Positions 44,319-54,304 of a stretch of DNA of 64,000 bases are shown here, one piece after another. Every line of letters begins with the position of its first letter. Positions within the stretch are counted from its first letter, which is position 1. The notes beneath the pieces are model-generated. The model saw only the letters and a program-made list of their open reading frames with translations. It had not been told where the DNA came from and did not search any database. Both the position numbers and the translations under genes were made by a program. Source of the DNA: Nostoc sp. 106C (GTDB taxonomy: Bacteria; Cyanobacteriota; Cyanobacteriia; Cyanobacteriales; Nostocaceae); NCBI RefSeq assembly GCF_002154725.1, contig NZ_MTAW01000075.1, positions 40,146 to 104,145 on the forward strand, written 5' to 3'.

Positions 44319-45479
44319 ATGCAGATGAATAAACCTATTCTCCTCTCAACTCCTCACATGGGTGATCGCGAATTAGAATTCGTTAAAGAAGCCTTTGAGA
44401 CTAACTGGATTGCCCCTGTTGGTCCCCATGTAGACGCTTTCGAGCAAGAATTTTGTCAAGTAACTGGGGCTAGTCATGCTGCGGCTGTCAGTTCTGGTAC
44501 AGCGGCTTTACATTTGGCTTTGCAATTAGTTGGCGTTAGATATGGGGATGAGGTCTTTTGTTCTACCCTAACTTTTGCTGCTAGCGCCAACCCAATTACT
44601 TATTTAGGGGCAAAACCAGTATTTATTGATAGCGATCGCACTTCTTGGAACATGAATCCCGATTTGTTAGCAGCAGCGCTAGCAGCACGCGATCGCATTG
44701 GAAAATTACCCAAAGCTGTGGTGCTGGTGCATCTATACGGTCAAAGCGCAGATATCGAGCCAATTTTAGAAGCTTGCGATCGCTATGAGGTTCCTTTAAT
44801 TGAAGATGCAGCCGAAGCATTAGGCGCTACCTACAAAGGACGTTCCCCTGGAACTTTTGGACGCATTGGCATTTATTCTTTTAACGGCAATAAAATCATC
44901 ACCACTTCTGGCGGTGGAATGTTGGTTTCCGACGAATCAGAACTGGTAGCAAAAGCGAGGTTTTTGGCAACCCAAGCACGCGATCCGGCTCCCCATTACC
45001 AACACTCAGAAATTGGCTATAACTACCGTTTGAGCAACGTTTTGGCTGGTATTGGTCGAGGTCAGTTGTGTGTTTTGAGTGATCGCGTAGCTGCTAGAAG
45101 ACGCAACTTTGAAATTTATCGGCAAGCTTTGGGTAATCTGCCAGGAATAAAATTCATGCCAGAAGCAGATTTTGGACGCGCTACTCGCTGGTTAACTTGT
45201 CTAACGATTGATCCAAAAGCCTTTGGTGTAGATCGAGAACAAGTACGGTTAGAACTTGCCAAACAACAAATTGAAGCCCGTCCTGTCTGGAAGCCTTTGC
45301 ATCTACAGCCTGTATTTGCTAATTGTGAATGTATTGACAGATCTGTAGCGGAAGAATTATTTACACAAGGTCTTTGCTTGCCCTCTGGCTCTAATCTGAC
45401 AGATGAAGATTTAAAGCGAGTAATTGATGCGATATTCGCAGTGCACTATAGCAATCGAACCATGCATCTAACAAATTAG
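44319..45479 (+). CDS. DegT/DnrJ/EryC1/StrS-family sugar aminotransferase
   Basis: The 386-residue PLP enzyme shows VSSGTAALHLALQLVG, the Asp of IEDAAEALGATYKG and the Schiff-base Lys192 in YSFNGNKIITTSGGGM. N-terminal LLSTPHMGDRELEFVKEAF and C-terminal RPVWKPLHLQPVF are typical for enzymes that aminate 4-keto-6-deoxy UDP-sugars (PglE, FdtB-like). The dehydratase at 29671 could provide that keto sugar. It starts three bases after the MBL-Rieske gene and ends the four-gene cassette. Confidence 0.9.
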   Translation: MQMNKPILLSTPHMGDRELEFVKEAFETNWIAPVGPHVDAFEQEFCQVTGASHAAAVSSGTAALHLALQLVGVRYGDEVFCSTLTFAASANPITYLGAKPVFIDSDRTSWNMNPDLLAAALAARDRIGKLPKAVVLVHLYGQSADIEPILEACDRYEVPLIEDAAEALGATYKGRSPGTFGRIGIYSFNGNKIITTSGGGMLVSDESELVAKARFLATQARDPAPHYQHSEIGYNYRLSNVLAGIGRGQLCVLSDRVAARRRNFEIYRQALGNLPGIKFMPEADFGRATRWLTCLTIDPKAFGVDREQVRLELAKQQIEARPVWKPLHLQPVFANCECIDRSVAEELFTQGLCLPSGSNLTDEDLKRVIDAIFAVHYSNRTMHLTN

Positions 45480-45562
45480 ATTTTATCTTCTAAGCCTTAA
45501 CAGGATTCTATCATTGAATTCAATATATCTATTATAGAATAAAAAAATAAAAAATTTTATTT

Positions 45563-47755
45563 ATGGAATCACATACAGCTTATTTAACATTTGATAAGTA
45601 TTGGCAAATCCTGAAGCGCCGATGGATACGAAGTTTAGGAGTCTTTATTCCTGTTTTTCTGCTTTCTCTATTAGCTTCATCTTTAAAAAAACCTTCTTAT
45701 GAGGCAGAAGGAAAGCTACTCTTTCAAAGAACAAACACCATATCCTCTCTAACAGGAGTAGGAGCAGAGATAGGTAAGTTAGAAGCAGTAGCACAGGATC
45801 AAAAAACCAATCCATTAAACACAGAGGCAGAAATTATACGTTCTGTTCCCCTTGTACAAGAAACTATAACCAGACTTGTCTTGAAAAATGATAAAGGGAT
45901 GGTATTAAAATCTAAAGAATTCCTGGAACAGCTTACTGTAAAAGAGATTAAGGGAACTGATATTCTACAAGTTTCCTACAGGGATAGGTACCCTGAAAAA
46001 TCTGCAAAGGTTGTTAATACTGTGATGAATGCTTATTTAGAGCATAACGTATCTTCTCGAAGAAAAGAAGCAGCGGCTGCCCGCCAATTTCTGCAAAAAG
46101 AATTGCCAAACGCTGAATTAATTGTCAGAAAAGCAGAAGCTGAGCTAGCAAAGTTTAAAGACAAGAACAGAGTCGTTTCCCTGCAAGAAGAAGCAACTAA
46201 GGCGGTAGAAGTTATTACAGACTTACAAAAGCAACTTGGTGAATCTCAATCTCAAATTGCCAATGTCAATGCCCAGGCTGAAGATATCCGCAAGCAGTTG
46301 CGCATGAATTCTCAACAAGCAGTAGCTACGACTTCTCTAAGCCAATCTTCTGGAGTGCAAGATATCCTCAAAGAAATCCAACAAGTAGAGTCTCAACTTG
46401 CAGCTAGGCGTACTATTCTGCAAAATAGCCATCCTGAAATTATTAACTTAGAAACTAGGTTAGACTCCTTAAAAAGGATACTACAACAACGAATCAAACA
46501 AGTTGTAGGCACAACTCAACCACAAGTTAATGGCAATTTGCAAATTGGAGCGCTACAACAACAACTGACCACAGAACTTATTAGATTAGAGTCAACCCGT
46601 CTGGGTTTAATTGGTCAAGTTGCAGCCTTGTCTAACTTACAAGCAGCTTACAAACAACGACTTAATACTTTGCCCAGACTGGAGCAACAACAGCGCCAAC
46701 TAGAACGCAAAGTACAAGCATCTCAATCTACTTATTTACTGATGCTACAAAAACTGCAAGAGAGCCAAATAGCAGAAAATCAGAATGTAGGTAACGCTAG
46801 TTTGATATCAGAAGCCCAAGTTCCCGATCAACCGATTTCTTCGCCTATGGTTTCGTACCTGAGTGCAGGCTTACTGGCTATCTTAGCAGCTGTGGCAACT
46901 ATGTATATTTTGGAAGTAAGAGATAAATCAATCAAGACTGTTGATGAGGCAAAGGACTTACTGGGATTAACTTTATTAGGAGTAATTCCTTCCTTTGGCA
47001 AGTCCAAAAAATATACTCGTGGTAATGAAGAGCTAGAATTATATAGCTCTAGACTGATTGTTAGAGACACCCCTCGCTCGCCAATTAGTGAAGCTTACCG
47101 GATGCTGCGAGCAAACTTGAAGTTTATGAGCGCTGATAAAGAGTTAAAAGTTATTGTGATCACCAGTTCTGTCCCAGGAGAAGGTAAGTCAACAGTAGCT
47201 GCTAATTTAGCTTTAGCAATGGCGCAGATGGAGCGTAAAGTCTTACTCGTAGATGCAGATTTACATCGTCCAGTTCAGCATAAAATTTGGGATTTAACTA
47301 ATACTCAAGGTCTAAGTAATGTAATTGTTGGACAAGCTGAAATTAAAACAGCTATCAACAAAGTTATGGATAGTATGGATAATTTGGATGTTTTGACTGC
47401 TGGAGTAGTGCCTCCCTCTCCAGCATCTCTCCTTGATTCAAAACGTATGGCTTCTTTAATGCAGAGTTTTGCTGTCAACTACGATTTTGTAATTATTGAT
47501 GCTCCCTCATTAAACGTTGCAGCTGATGCAGCTACATTGGGCCAAATGGCTGATGGTGTTTTGTTTGTAGTTCGTCCTGGGGTAGTTGATTCTGTTCACG
47601 CCGCTATTGCTTGTGATATTTTAGAAAAATCTGGTCAGAATGTTCTTGGACAAGTTGTTAACGCAGTTATTCCCCAAAATGAAAGTCATAGTTACTACTA
47701 TTTCACCAAAGAGAGTGATTTTCAAGAATATTCTGTTGCCACAACTCGCAAATGA
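45563..47755 (+). CDS. Wzc-type polysaccharide copolymerase/tyrosine autokinase
   Basis: The 730-residue protein has a Wzz chain-length domain between two transmembrane segments (about 20-45 and 425-445) with a long coiled coil (about 190-400). A cytoplasmic BY-kinase domain follows: Walker A SSVPGEGKSTVAANLALA (about 536), Walker A' VLLVDADLHRP and FVIIDAPSL. The C-terminus has a short tyrosine cluster (SYYYF, then one more Tyr), fewer than in E. coli Wzc. Cycling of its phosphorylation should control polymer length and export. It closes the operon; no outer-membrane Wza gene is in this window. A strong hairpin lies 63 bases downstream. Confidence 0.92.
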   Translation: MESHTAYLTFDKYWQILKRRWIRSLGVFIPVFLLSLLASSLKKPSYEAEGKLLFQRTNTISSLTGVGAEIGKLEAVAQDQKTNPLNTEAEIIRSVPLVQETITRLVLKNDKGMVLKSKEFLEQLTVKEIKGTDILQVSYRDRYPEKSAKVVNTVMNAYLEHNVSSRRKEAAAARQFLQKELPNAELIVRKAEAELAKFKDKNRVVSLQEEATKAVEVITDLQKQLGESQSQIANVNAQAEDIRKQLRMNSQQAVATTSLSQSSGVQDILKEIQQVESQLAARRTILQNSHPEIINLETRLDSLKRILQQRIKQVVGTTQPQVNGNLQIGALQQQLTTELIRLESTRLGLIGQVAALSNLQAAYKQRLNTLPRLEQQQRQLERKVQASQSTYLLMLQKLQESQIAENQNVGNASLISEAQVPDQPISSPMVSYLSAGLLAILAAVATMYILEVRDKSIKTVDEAKDLLGLTLLGVIPSFGKSKKYTRGNEELELYSSRLIVRDTPRSPISEAYRMLRANLKFMSADKELKVIVITSSVPGEGKSTVAANLALAMAQMERKVLLVDADLHRPVQHKIWDLTNTQGLSNVIVGQAEIKTAINKVMDSMDNLDVLTAGVVPPSPASLLDSKRMASLMQSFAVNYDFVIIDAPSLNVAADAATLGQMADGVLFVVRPGVVDSVHAAIACDILEKSGQNVLGQVVNAVIPQNESHSYYYFTKESDFQEYSVATTRK

Positions 47756-47817
47756 AGGAATTCGGAAAATTGACGTTGAGCCAGTAGCGATCGCAATTCA
47801 GAATTATATTATCGATG

Positions 47818-47859
47818 ACAGTCTACAGCACATTTGCAAGTTGGATGGCTGTAGACTGT
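47818..47859. terminator. Bidirectional terminator between convergent genes
   Basis: ACAGTCTACAGC (47818-47829) and GCTGTAGACTGT (47848-47859) form a perfect 12-bp stem with an 18-base loop, followed by TTATATATTT. It sits between the end of the Wzc-type gene and the end of the convergent epimerase gene and can serve both. Confidence 0.7.
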
Positions 47860-47872
47860 TTATATATTTGAA

Positions 47873-48823
47873 TTAGCTATACAACGGCTTAATCCATTGC
47901 CATTCTTTGGTTAAACCTTCTCTAAGGGATACTTCTGGCTGATATTTGAGAATTTCTCGTGCCTTAGATACATCAGCAGCGGTGTGACGCGCATCTCCCA
48001 TCGCTTTTTCTATGTGGTTTCTTTTGATTGGTTTGCCAACTATCTCTGCCATCGTATCTAGAACTTCTGCTAAAACGACTCTGCTACCACCACCGATATT
48101 GAATATTTCCCCAATAGCTTCGGGGATAGTGGCCGCAGATAAATTGGCGGCTACAGCATCACTCACAAAGGTAAAATCTCGCGTTTGTTGACCATCCCCA
48201 TAAACGGGAATCGCTTCATCTTGTAAAACAGCTTTGAAAAACTTATGAAATGCCATATCAGGGCGTTGTCTCGGCCCGTAAACTGTAAAATACCGCAGAG
48301 ATACAAAAGGTACGCCAAAGTTTTTGTGATACAGCCCACATAAACGCTCAGCTGCTAGCTTAGTGATGCCATAAGGAGAGACAGGACGAGGCGCAATCCC
48401 CTCGTGGGTGGGTAAGGTTTCTGCATCACCATATACGCTAGATGTAGAGGCAAACACCAGCCTTTTGAGGTTTTTTGCATCTTTAGCTGCTTCTAATAAA
48501 ACTTGCGTTGCATTAATATTGCGTTCAGTGTAAGCTCGGAAACCTTTTCCCCAACTTGCTCTTACGCCTGCTTGCGCTGCTTGATGATAAATTACTTCTA
48601 CATTCTCGAATAGTGTTTGCCAATCCAAAAACTGAATATCTCCTTCAATTAGTGTAAAGTTAGGAAAAACTTGTAAGTTGGCAACATTCTTTTGCTTGAA
48701 TGCAGGGTCATAGTAATCGTTAAATTCATCGATGCCAATTACTTCTTCACCTTGTTGCAGCAATGCTTCTGCAAGATGAGAACCAATAAATCCTGCTGCT
48801 CCTGTAACGATGATTTTAGCCAT
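47873..48823 (-). CDS. NAD-dependent nucleotide-sugar epimerase (extended SDR)
   Basis: The 316-residue protein has TGAAGFIGSHLAEALL for NAD binding, the catalytic Ser in FASTSSVYGD and the YxxxK pair in SPYGITKLAAERL. RYFTVYGPRQRPDMAF and YGDGQQTRDF are typical of UDP-glucose/UDP-glucuronate 4-epimerases and GDP-mannose-like relatives. It probably supplies an activated sugar for the adjacent polysaccharide locus, although it is transcribed toward it. Full length. Exact substrate open. Confidence 0.88.
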   Translation of the reverse strand: MAKIIVTGAAGFIGSHLAEALLQQGEEVIGIDEFNDYYDPAFKQKNVANLQVFPNFTLIEGDIQFLDWQTLFENVEVIYHQAAQAGVRASWGKGFRAYTERNINATQVLLEAAKDAKNLKRLVFASTSSVYGDAETLPTHEGIAPRPVSPYGITKLAAERLCGLYHKNFGVPFVSLRYFTVYGPRQRPDMAFHKFFKAVLQDEAIPVYGDGQQTRDFTFVSDAVAANLSAATIPEAIGEIFNIGGGSRVVLAEVLDTMAEIVGKPIKRNHIEKAMGDARHTAADVSKAREILKYQPEVSLREGLTKEWQWIKPLYS

Positions 48824-48930
48824 ATTCCCTATTCTTGCTGATCTGTATATTCACAGGGTAATACTTAGAGTCAGTAAAAGTTATGACTTCGCAAATATTT
48901 TAGATTCAATCTTTTGAAGAATCCTTGACG

Positions 48931-50775
48931 TTACATTTCTCCCTTGTATGCTGCTAATAACTGCGGAATGTGGTCATATCCATCTACACCAATAATTGCA
49001 ATGATTTTAGAACGATGTTGTTGCAAGAAAGTTTGGAAAGCTTCTGTTCCTATTTGTCCTTGTAAAATTGTCAGTAGCCCTGCTGGTTGCCGCCATTCAC
49101 GAGAAGCAATTTGCTCCAACAAATACATACCTAAGCTGCCAGTGTAAATTGCTTTTTCAGAATTTTGGAGATGATAATAAGCTTCAGCCAAGTAAGCTAA
49201 ATTGCGACCTTGAAGATATAAATCACCGGAAACCTGTGATATTTTAAAACCGTCTTCGAGATATTTAATTGCATCTTGCGGCTGCCCAATAACTAAATAA
49301 GCAATTCCTAAGCTACTAAAACATAAAGCTTTACTTTGAATATCGCCTAATTGTTCTGATAACTTTAAGCCTTGTTGCAGATAATTAATTGCCATTTCAT
49401 AAGTTTCTGGTTCTAATTGTTCTAGTTCTTGGGCGTGCATCACTTCGCTATAGCCTAAATTGATCAGCGCATTTGCTTCGCCTGTGCGATCGCCTACTTG
49501 TCGGCTGAGTATCAATGCTCGTTGACTATTGTTAATCGCCTCGACATAATCTTGCTCCTGGACGTAAGTACGGCTGAGGTGGTTAAGATTGGCAATTTCA
49601 CAAGGGCGATCGCCTGCATTCCTAGCTGTCTCTAATGCTTGTTGATGGAAATTGATGGAGCGTTGATATTGCCCTAAAGCACGCTGGGAATAGCCTAAAA
49701 TGGTCAAAATTCTTGCTTTTTCTTGAGTTCCCTCGACTCGCTGCAACGGTTCGTCTAGATAATCTAAGGTATCACGTAAATAGTTACCAGCAAAAGAGGC
49801 GAAAATGCCCCCATAAAGCGGAAAATATGGACGTAGGGCAAAGTTACGCAGAATCTGGAGCATGATTTGAGAAGCACCATTACTGTAGACTGCGGCAATG
49901 CTTTGAAAACCACTAGCCAACTGACTCCACAGCACTGCAAAGGTTAAGTAGGTTGAGATAGATAACTTTGAACCTGCTTGCACATTATAGGTTTGTTGGT
50001 CAAACCAGTTGACTAATCCCCTTTGTAAATATTGCAGAATCAATGTCAGTTCTACCCAATCACTCAAGGTAATACTGCGCTGCTGTGCGGCAAATTCAAT
50101 TGCAGATTGCTCCATTGCCAAGGTACGCAGTAATGCTTGGGGTACTTGGCTATTCACCTGCTTTGCCCAAGTTGCCCAAGGGCCACTTTCTCCAGGTACA
50201 CCCCCAAATCCCAGTGCTTGATTTTGCTCGTACATCCAGCTAACTAAATAGTCTTGCAATCGCTGCCATGAAGCCAAACCCCGGTTAATTCCTATCGATA
50301 TCTGCTGTAAATCAGAATCAGCCTGAGCAAATTGCTGTAAAGATTTTGCTAACTGCTGTAGCTGTTGCGAATTTAGCGGATACTTTTGATTAGGATCGGT
50401 AAAACGAAGAAATGTTGCCAGACGTTCATCATCTGAGGCTGTGGTAATTTCTTTCACACCAGAGACGATCACTTCTGTAGCTTTGTTGTGTTCTTGCCAC
50501 CTTTGCCATTGAGTCTGAATTGTCTTAATTGCTCTTAAACTCCGGGTAGCCTTGGCTTTCTTGAGTTCATCCTTTTCACTATCTACTTGATTTTGGATCT
50601 CACTAAGGCGATCGCTCAAAACTAGCTCAAACACTTCTCCTGTGCCGGGATTCACCCCTTTTAGTAATATTTGGTACACCTGCTCTACAGAGCTAATTTT
50701 GCCCTTGAGGGTGGTGTCCACAATTTCGTCGATTAAAGCAAGGTAGCGATCGCGCAATGGCACAGAGTCTGACAC
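48931..50775 (-). CDS. TPR-repeat protein
   Basis: The 614-residue soluble protein starts at a GTG (50775). The N-terminal 330 residues are helical and unrecognised, with KELKKAK-like charged coiled-coil stretches (about 60-100). The C-terminal part (about 350-560) has five or more tetratricopeptide repeats of the 40-residue type, for example ARILTILGYSQRALGQYQR and ALCFSSLGIAYLVIGQPQDA. TPRs bind other proteins; no catalytic motif is present. Function unknown. Large TPR proteins are common in filamentous cyanobacteria. Confidence 0.8.
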   Translation of the reverse strand: MSDSVPLRDRYLALIDEIVDTTLKGKISSVEQVYQILLKGVNPGTGEVFELVLSDRLSEIQNQVDSEKDELKKAKATRSLRAIKTIQTQWQRWQEHNKATEVIVSGVKEITTASDDERLATFLRFTDPNQKYPLNSQQLQQLAKSLQQFAQADSDLQQISIGINRGLASWQRLQDYLVSWMYEQNQALGFGGVPGESGPWATWAKQVNSQVPQALLRTLAMEQSAIEFAAQQRSITLSDWVELTLILQYLQRGLVNWFDQQTYNVQAGSKLSISTYLTFAVLWSQLASGFQSIAAVYSNGASQIMLQILRNFALRPYFPLYGGIFASFAGNYLRDTLDYLDEPLQRVEGTQEKARILTILGYSQRALGQYQRSINFHQQALETARNAGDRPCEIANLNHLSRTYVQEQDYVEAINNSQRALILSRQVGDRTGEANALINLGYSEVMHAQELEQLEPETYEMAINYLQQGLKLSEQLGDIQSKALCFSSLGIAYLVIGQPQDAIKYLEDGFKISQVSGDLYLQGRNLAYLAEAYYHLQNSEKAIYTGSLGMYLLEQIASREWRQPAGLLTILQGQIGTEAFQTFLQQHRSKIIAIIGVDGYDHIPQLLAAYKGEM

Positions 50776-50902
50776 TTTAGCTACTGGTGAATGTACGTCA
50801 TCTTTATTCTAATTCTAGTCTTGGTAGAAGAGTGAAAAGATGAGGGGAAGCGGAAGGGGAAATAACTAATTAATAGCTCTTGACTTTTGACAACTTCTCA
50901 AT

Positions 50903-53900
50903 TCAATTACGTCCGGCGAGATTGGCAACTACTGTGGCTAATTCAGCGGGATTCACAGGTTTGGAGACATGAAGTTGAAAGCCTGCTAACAGAGATCTTG
51001 TACGGTCTTCAGCTCTTGCATAAGCTGTGAGTGCTACTGCGGGAATTCTTCCTCCTTGCTCTGAAGGAAGAGATCTAAGTTGACGAATGAGTATGTAGCC
51101 ATCTGCTTCTGGCATACCAATATCACTTACCAGTACATCAGGGTGGAATTGCTGCACGGCAATTAGGGCGTCAGCAGCAGATGCAACTGTCATAACTTGA
51201 GCACCATACTGTGACAAAACTGTAGTGATTAATTGCCGAGCGTCTTGCTCATCATCAACGACTAACACACGCACGCCATCAAGTGATGGGTTATTTAGGG
51301 AAATTTCGCTGTCAACGGAGGAAGCATCCAACACTGATGTTGTATTCTCTACATAAACAGCTCTCATCGGCAAATTCACAATAAAGGTTGCCCCTTGGCC
51401 AATTCCTGGGCTTTCAGCAGAGACTGTACCACCGTGCAATTCTACCAAATGACGCACGATCGCCAGTCCTAAACCCAATCCGCCATGCGATCGCGTGCTA
51501 GAGCTGTCGGCTTGACGAAAGCGCTCAAATACATAGGGCAAGAAGTCAGCAGCAATTCCTCCCCCTGTATCGCTCACCCGAAGTTGAATGTGAGAATGTA
51601 TGCGTTCTAGTTGCACATCTACTCTGCCGCCTTTGGGTGTGAACTTGACAGCATTAGAGAGTAAATTCCAAACAATTTGTTGCAAACGATTGACATCGCC
51701 TACCACCACCCCTACTGTCGGATCAAATCTGCATTCAATGTGAATTTCTTTAGCATCGGCAGCTGGATGTACAGTTTCAATTGCTGCTTCTACAACTGGT
51801 ATAAGTTCTACTTGCTGGAGGTTCAAGGAGAGTTTGCCTTGAATAATCCGAGCGACATCCAAGACATCTTCAATCAGTTGTGCTAGAGCCTTGGTATTGC
51901 GGTTAATTGTCTCTAAGGCACGGGCTGTGGTAGTTTCATCAAACTTGCGGTTTTTGAGTAACTGTGTCCAGCCCAGTATAGCGCTGAGAGGGGTACGCAG
52001 TTCGTGGGAAAGGGTGCCTAAAAACTCATCTTTCATGCGGTTGGCAGCTTCGGCTTCGGCTAGTAGTCGTTCGCGTTCTTGCTCTGAGAGTTTGCGCTCG
52101 GTAATATCAAGCATGAATCCATGTAGTAGCTGCGGCTTACCCTCACTCCGCAAAACATTCACAATGTCATATATCCACACTACTCTGCCATCTGCTGTCA
52201 ACATTCTGTATTCAAATTCATAATTATCTAATGTCAGCGAAGACTCTATACAATACTTAACTGCCCACTCCCGATCCTCTGGGTACATGTGTTCTTCCCA
52301 AAAATTTTCGGCGTACCAGTCTGTTGATGGATAACCGAGAATCTCCATAGTTTGCGGTCCCACATAAGTAAAATTCCCTGTATTAGCATCCACCGCCCAA
52401 GGAATCACACGGACTTTTTCTGTAAGTTTTCTAAAGCGTTCCTCACTCTGTTGAAGAGCTTTTTGAGCTTGCTTAGTCTCTGTAATATCATTGATTAGGG
52501 CAACAAATCCTTCTACTTCTCTGTGTTGATTAAACTGGGGAACATAAGAGATGTTAACGTCATGAGCGATGCCATCTAGAGAATAAATTTGGCTTTCATA
52601 AGTTACTGTTTCTCCTGATAATACTCGTTCTACATAAGGACGAACTACTTCATAAACTGATTCACCGGCAATCTCTTTGATGTGCTTGCCATAAACTTCA
52701 GAGGCTTTGATCCCATACCATTCTTCGTATTTTTTATTGTTAAAGCGGTAAAGTTGTTGAGCATCCACATAGGAAATAAATACAGGTACAGCATTTGTAA
52801 TTAAGCGTAACTGCTCTTCTCTTTGGTGCAGTGCTGCTTCTACTTTTTTGCGTGCAGTTAAGTCTAAACAAAATGCGATAATTTCTTCTGGCTCACCTTC
52901 ATAATCCTGCAATAATGCAGCACCAAACAAAATCGGAACGCGACTACCATCTTTGCGGATGTATTCTTTTTCAAAGGGAGTCGCAACACCATTTTTTCTG
53001 AGTTCTTCTGCGGCATGTGCATTTAAAGATAGGTATTCTGTTGGTGTCATGACATTCCAACGCATCTCACCTGCAACTATATCTGCAAAAGTGTAGCCAG
53101 CCATGTTTAGAAAATATTCATTGGCATAGTGGATACTACCGTCGAAACTAGCAAAAGCAACACCAAAAATATTAGATTCTACTAGCCTACGAAATCGTTT
53201 TTCACTCTTTCTAATTGCTGCTTCTGCTTGCTTCCGTTCTGTAATATTACGCCATACAGCAATTCTGACATTGCGACCTTTATAAACAGAGTTTTTGCCG
53301 AATACTTCTAAACTTATAGCAGTTTTATCTCTTTTTAATCCAGTTATCTCATAAGGCTCGTCATAACAAGAATTTATATTTTCCGATAAAAGTTTTTGTG
53401 ATTCTGGTATTAACAAATCTGTGATCAATATACCAATTAATTCATCAATTTCATAGCCAAACATTTTGGCGAAAGCTGGATTAGCATCTAGAATTTTTCC
53501 ATTGTCGTGAATTACAACACCTTCAATAGTGGCATCAGCCAAGGCAAAAAATCTACTTTGGCTTTCACGCAAAGCATGTTCTGTTTGTTTGATAGTGCTT
53601 AAGTCAAGAACAAAACTGATTACTTCTTCTATCTCGCTTGCTAATAAGGCAGAACCTATAAGGATAGAAATCCGGCTGCCATCTTTGCGGATATATTCCT
53701 TCTCAAAAGGCTGGCTTACACCTTGATTTCTTAGTTTTACAATGGCGCGATCGCTAATTTCTTGATATTCTGGCGGTGTCAGATCGCGCCATCGTACTTG
53801 GTCAGATAAAAGTTCTTCCCGCGTGTAACCTATCATTGTTAAGAATGCATCGTTAGCCTCAATAATCGCCCCATTCATGTCGGCTACAATTACTCCAATA

Positions 53901-54304
53901 ATGTTAGACTCGGCCAACCGTCTAAATCTGGCCTCGCTTGCTTGTAGCTTCTGCATACTTTTCTCTAGACAATGTTTGGCATTATGTAACTGCGAGTTCA
54001 GCCAGCTGATGAGCGTTGTTACTAGCACAAACAAGCATAAGCGCAAGATGCTATCTCTAGGGTAAATAAAAGGCGAAGATACAGAAGGGATAAAAAAATA
54101 TGTGACAGCGATAGTAGCCAAAGCAGTAGCCAATAACCCTGGTTTCATACCGCCATACCAAGCACTCACCGCCACAGCAGCAAAAAATAGTAAAAAAATG
54201 GTTTGACTGAGCAGTGGCTGTAACAATATTGTCAGTAGTAATGCAGTACCAACTGCCAATACTGCTACAACATAAGGCACAAGTCGGAGGATGATTCCTT
54301 TCAA
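50903..54304 (-). CDS. Hybrid histidine kinase: membrane domain, five PAS, HisKA, HATPase, receiver
   Basis: A TTG start at 54304 is chosen because GGAG lies eight bases upstream; a TTG at 54352 lacks this. The 1133-residue product has a DUF4118-like four-helix membrane region (1-100), a short coiled coil, five PAS domains, HisKA with TLSHELRTPLSAILG, HATPase with WNLLSNAVKFTP and GLGLGLAIVRHLVELHGG, and a C-terminal receiver with VLVVDDEQDA, VLVSDIGMPEADG and Lys in VSKPVNP. PAS1 and PAS3 share KEYIRKDGSR and flanking residues and look duplicated. It likely feeds phosphate to a separate Hpt or regulator not encoded nearby. Confidence 0.9.
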   Translation of the reverse strand: MKGIILRLVPYVVAVLAVGTALLLTILLQPLLSQTIFLLFFAAVAVSAWYGGMKPGLLATALATIAVTYFFIPSVSSPFIYPRDSILRLCLFVLVTTLISWLNSQLHNAKHCLEKSMQKLQASEARFRRLAESNIIGVIVADMNGAIIEANDAFLTMIGYTREELLSDQVRWRDLTPPEYQEISDRAIVKLRNQGVSQPFEKEYIRKDGSRISILIGSALLASEIEEVISFVLDLSTIKQTEHALRESQSRFFALADATIEGVVIHDNGKILDANPAFAKMFGYEIDELIGILITDLLIPESQKLLSENINSCYDEPYEITGLKRDKTAISLEVFGKNSVYKGRNVRIAVWRNITERKQAEAAIRKSEKRFRRLVESNIFGVAFASFDGSIHYANEYFLNMAGYTFADIVAGEMRWNVMTPTEYLSLNAHAAEELRKNGVATPFEKEYIRKDGSRVPILFGAALLQDYEGEPEEIIAFCLDLTARKKVEAALHQREEQLRLITNAVPVFISYVDAQQLYRFNNKKYEEWYGIKASEVYGKHIKEIAGESVYEVVRPYVERVLSGETVTYESQIYSLDGIAHDVNISYVPQFNQHREVEGFVALINDITETKQAQKALQQSEERFRKLTEKVRVIPWAVDANTGNFTYVGPQTMEILGYPSTDWYAENFWEEHMYPEDREWAVKYCIESSLTLDNYEFEYRMLTADGRVVWIYDIVNVLRSEGKPQLLHGFMLDITERKLSEQERERLLAEAEAANRMKDEFLGTLSHELRTPLSAILGWTQLLKNRKFDETTTARALETINRNTKALAQLIEDVLDVARIIQGKLSLNLQQVELIPVVEAAIETVHPAADAKEIHIECRFDPTVGVVVGDVNRLQQIVWNLLSNAVKFTPKGGRVDVQLERIHSHIQLRVSDTGGGIAADFLPYVFERFRQADSSSTRSHGGLGLGLAIVRHLVELHGGTVSAESPGIGQGATFIVNLPMRAVYVENTTSVLDASSVDSEISLNNPSLDGVRVLVVDDEQDARQLITTVLSQYGAQVMTVASAADALIAVQQFHPDVLVSDIGMPEADGYILIRQLRSLPSEQGGRIPAVALTAYARAEDRTRSLLAGFQLHVSKPVNPAELATVVANLAGRN

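Noticed and set aside
47640..47876. 78-codon frame at the end of the Wzc-type gene
   Set aside because: It overlaps the real gene in another frame and runs through the terminator hairpin.
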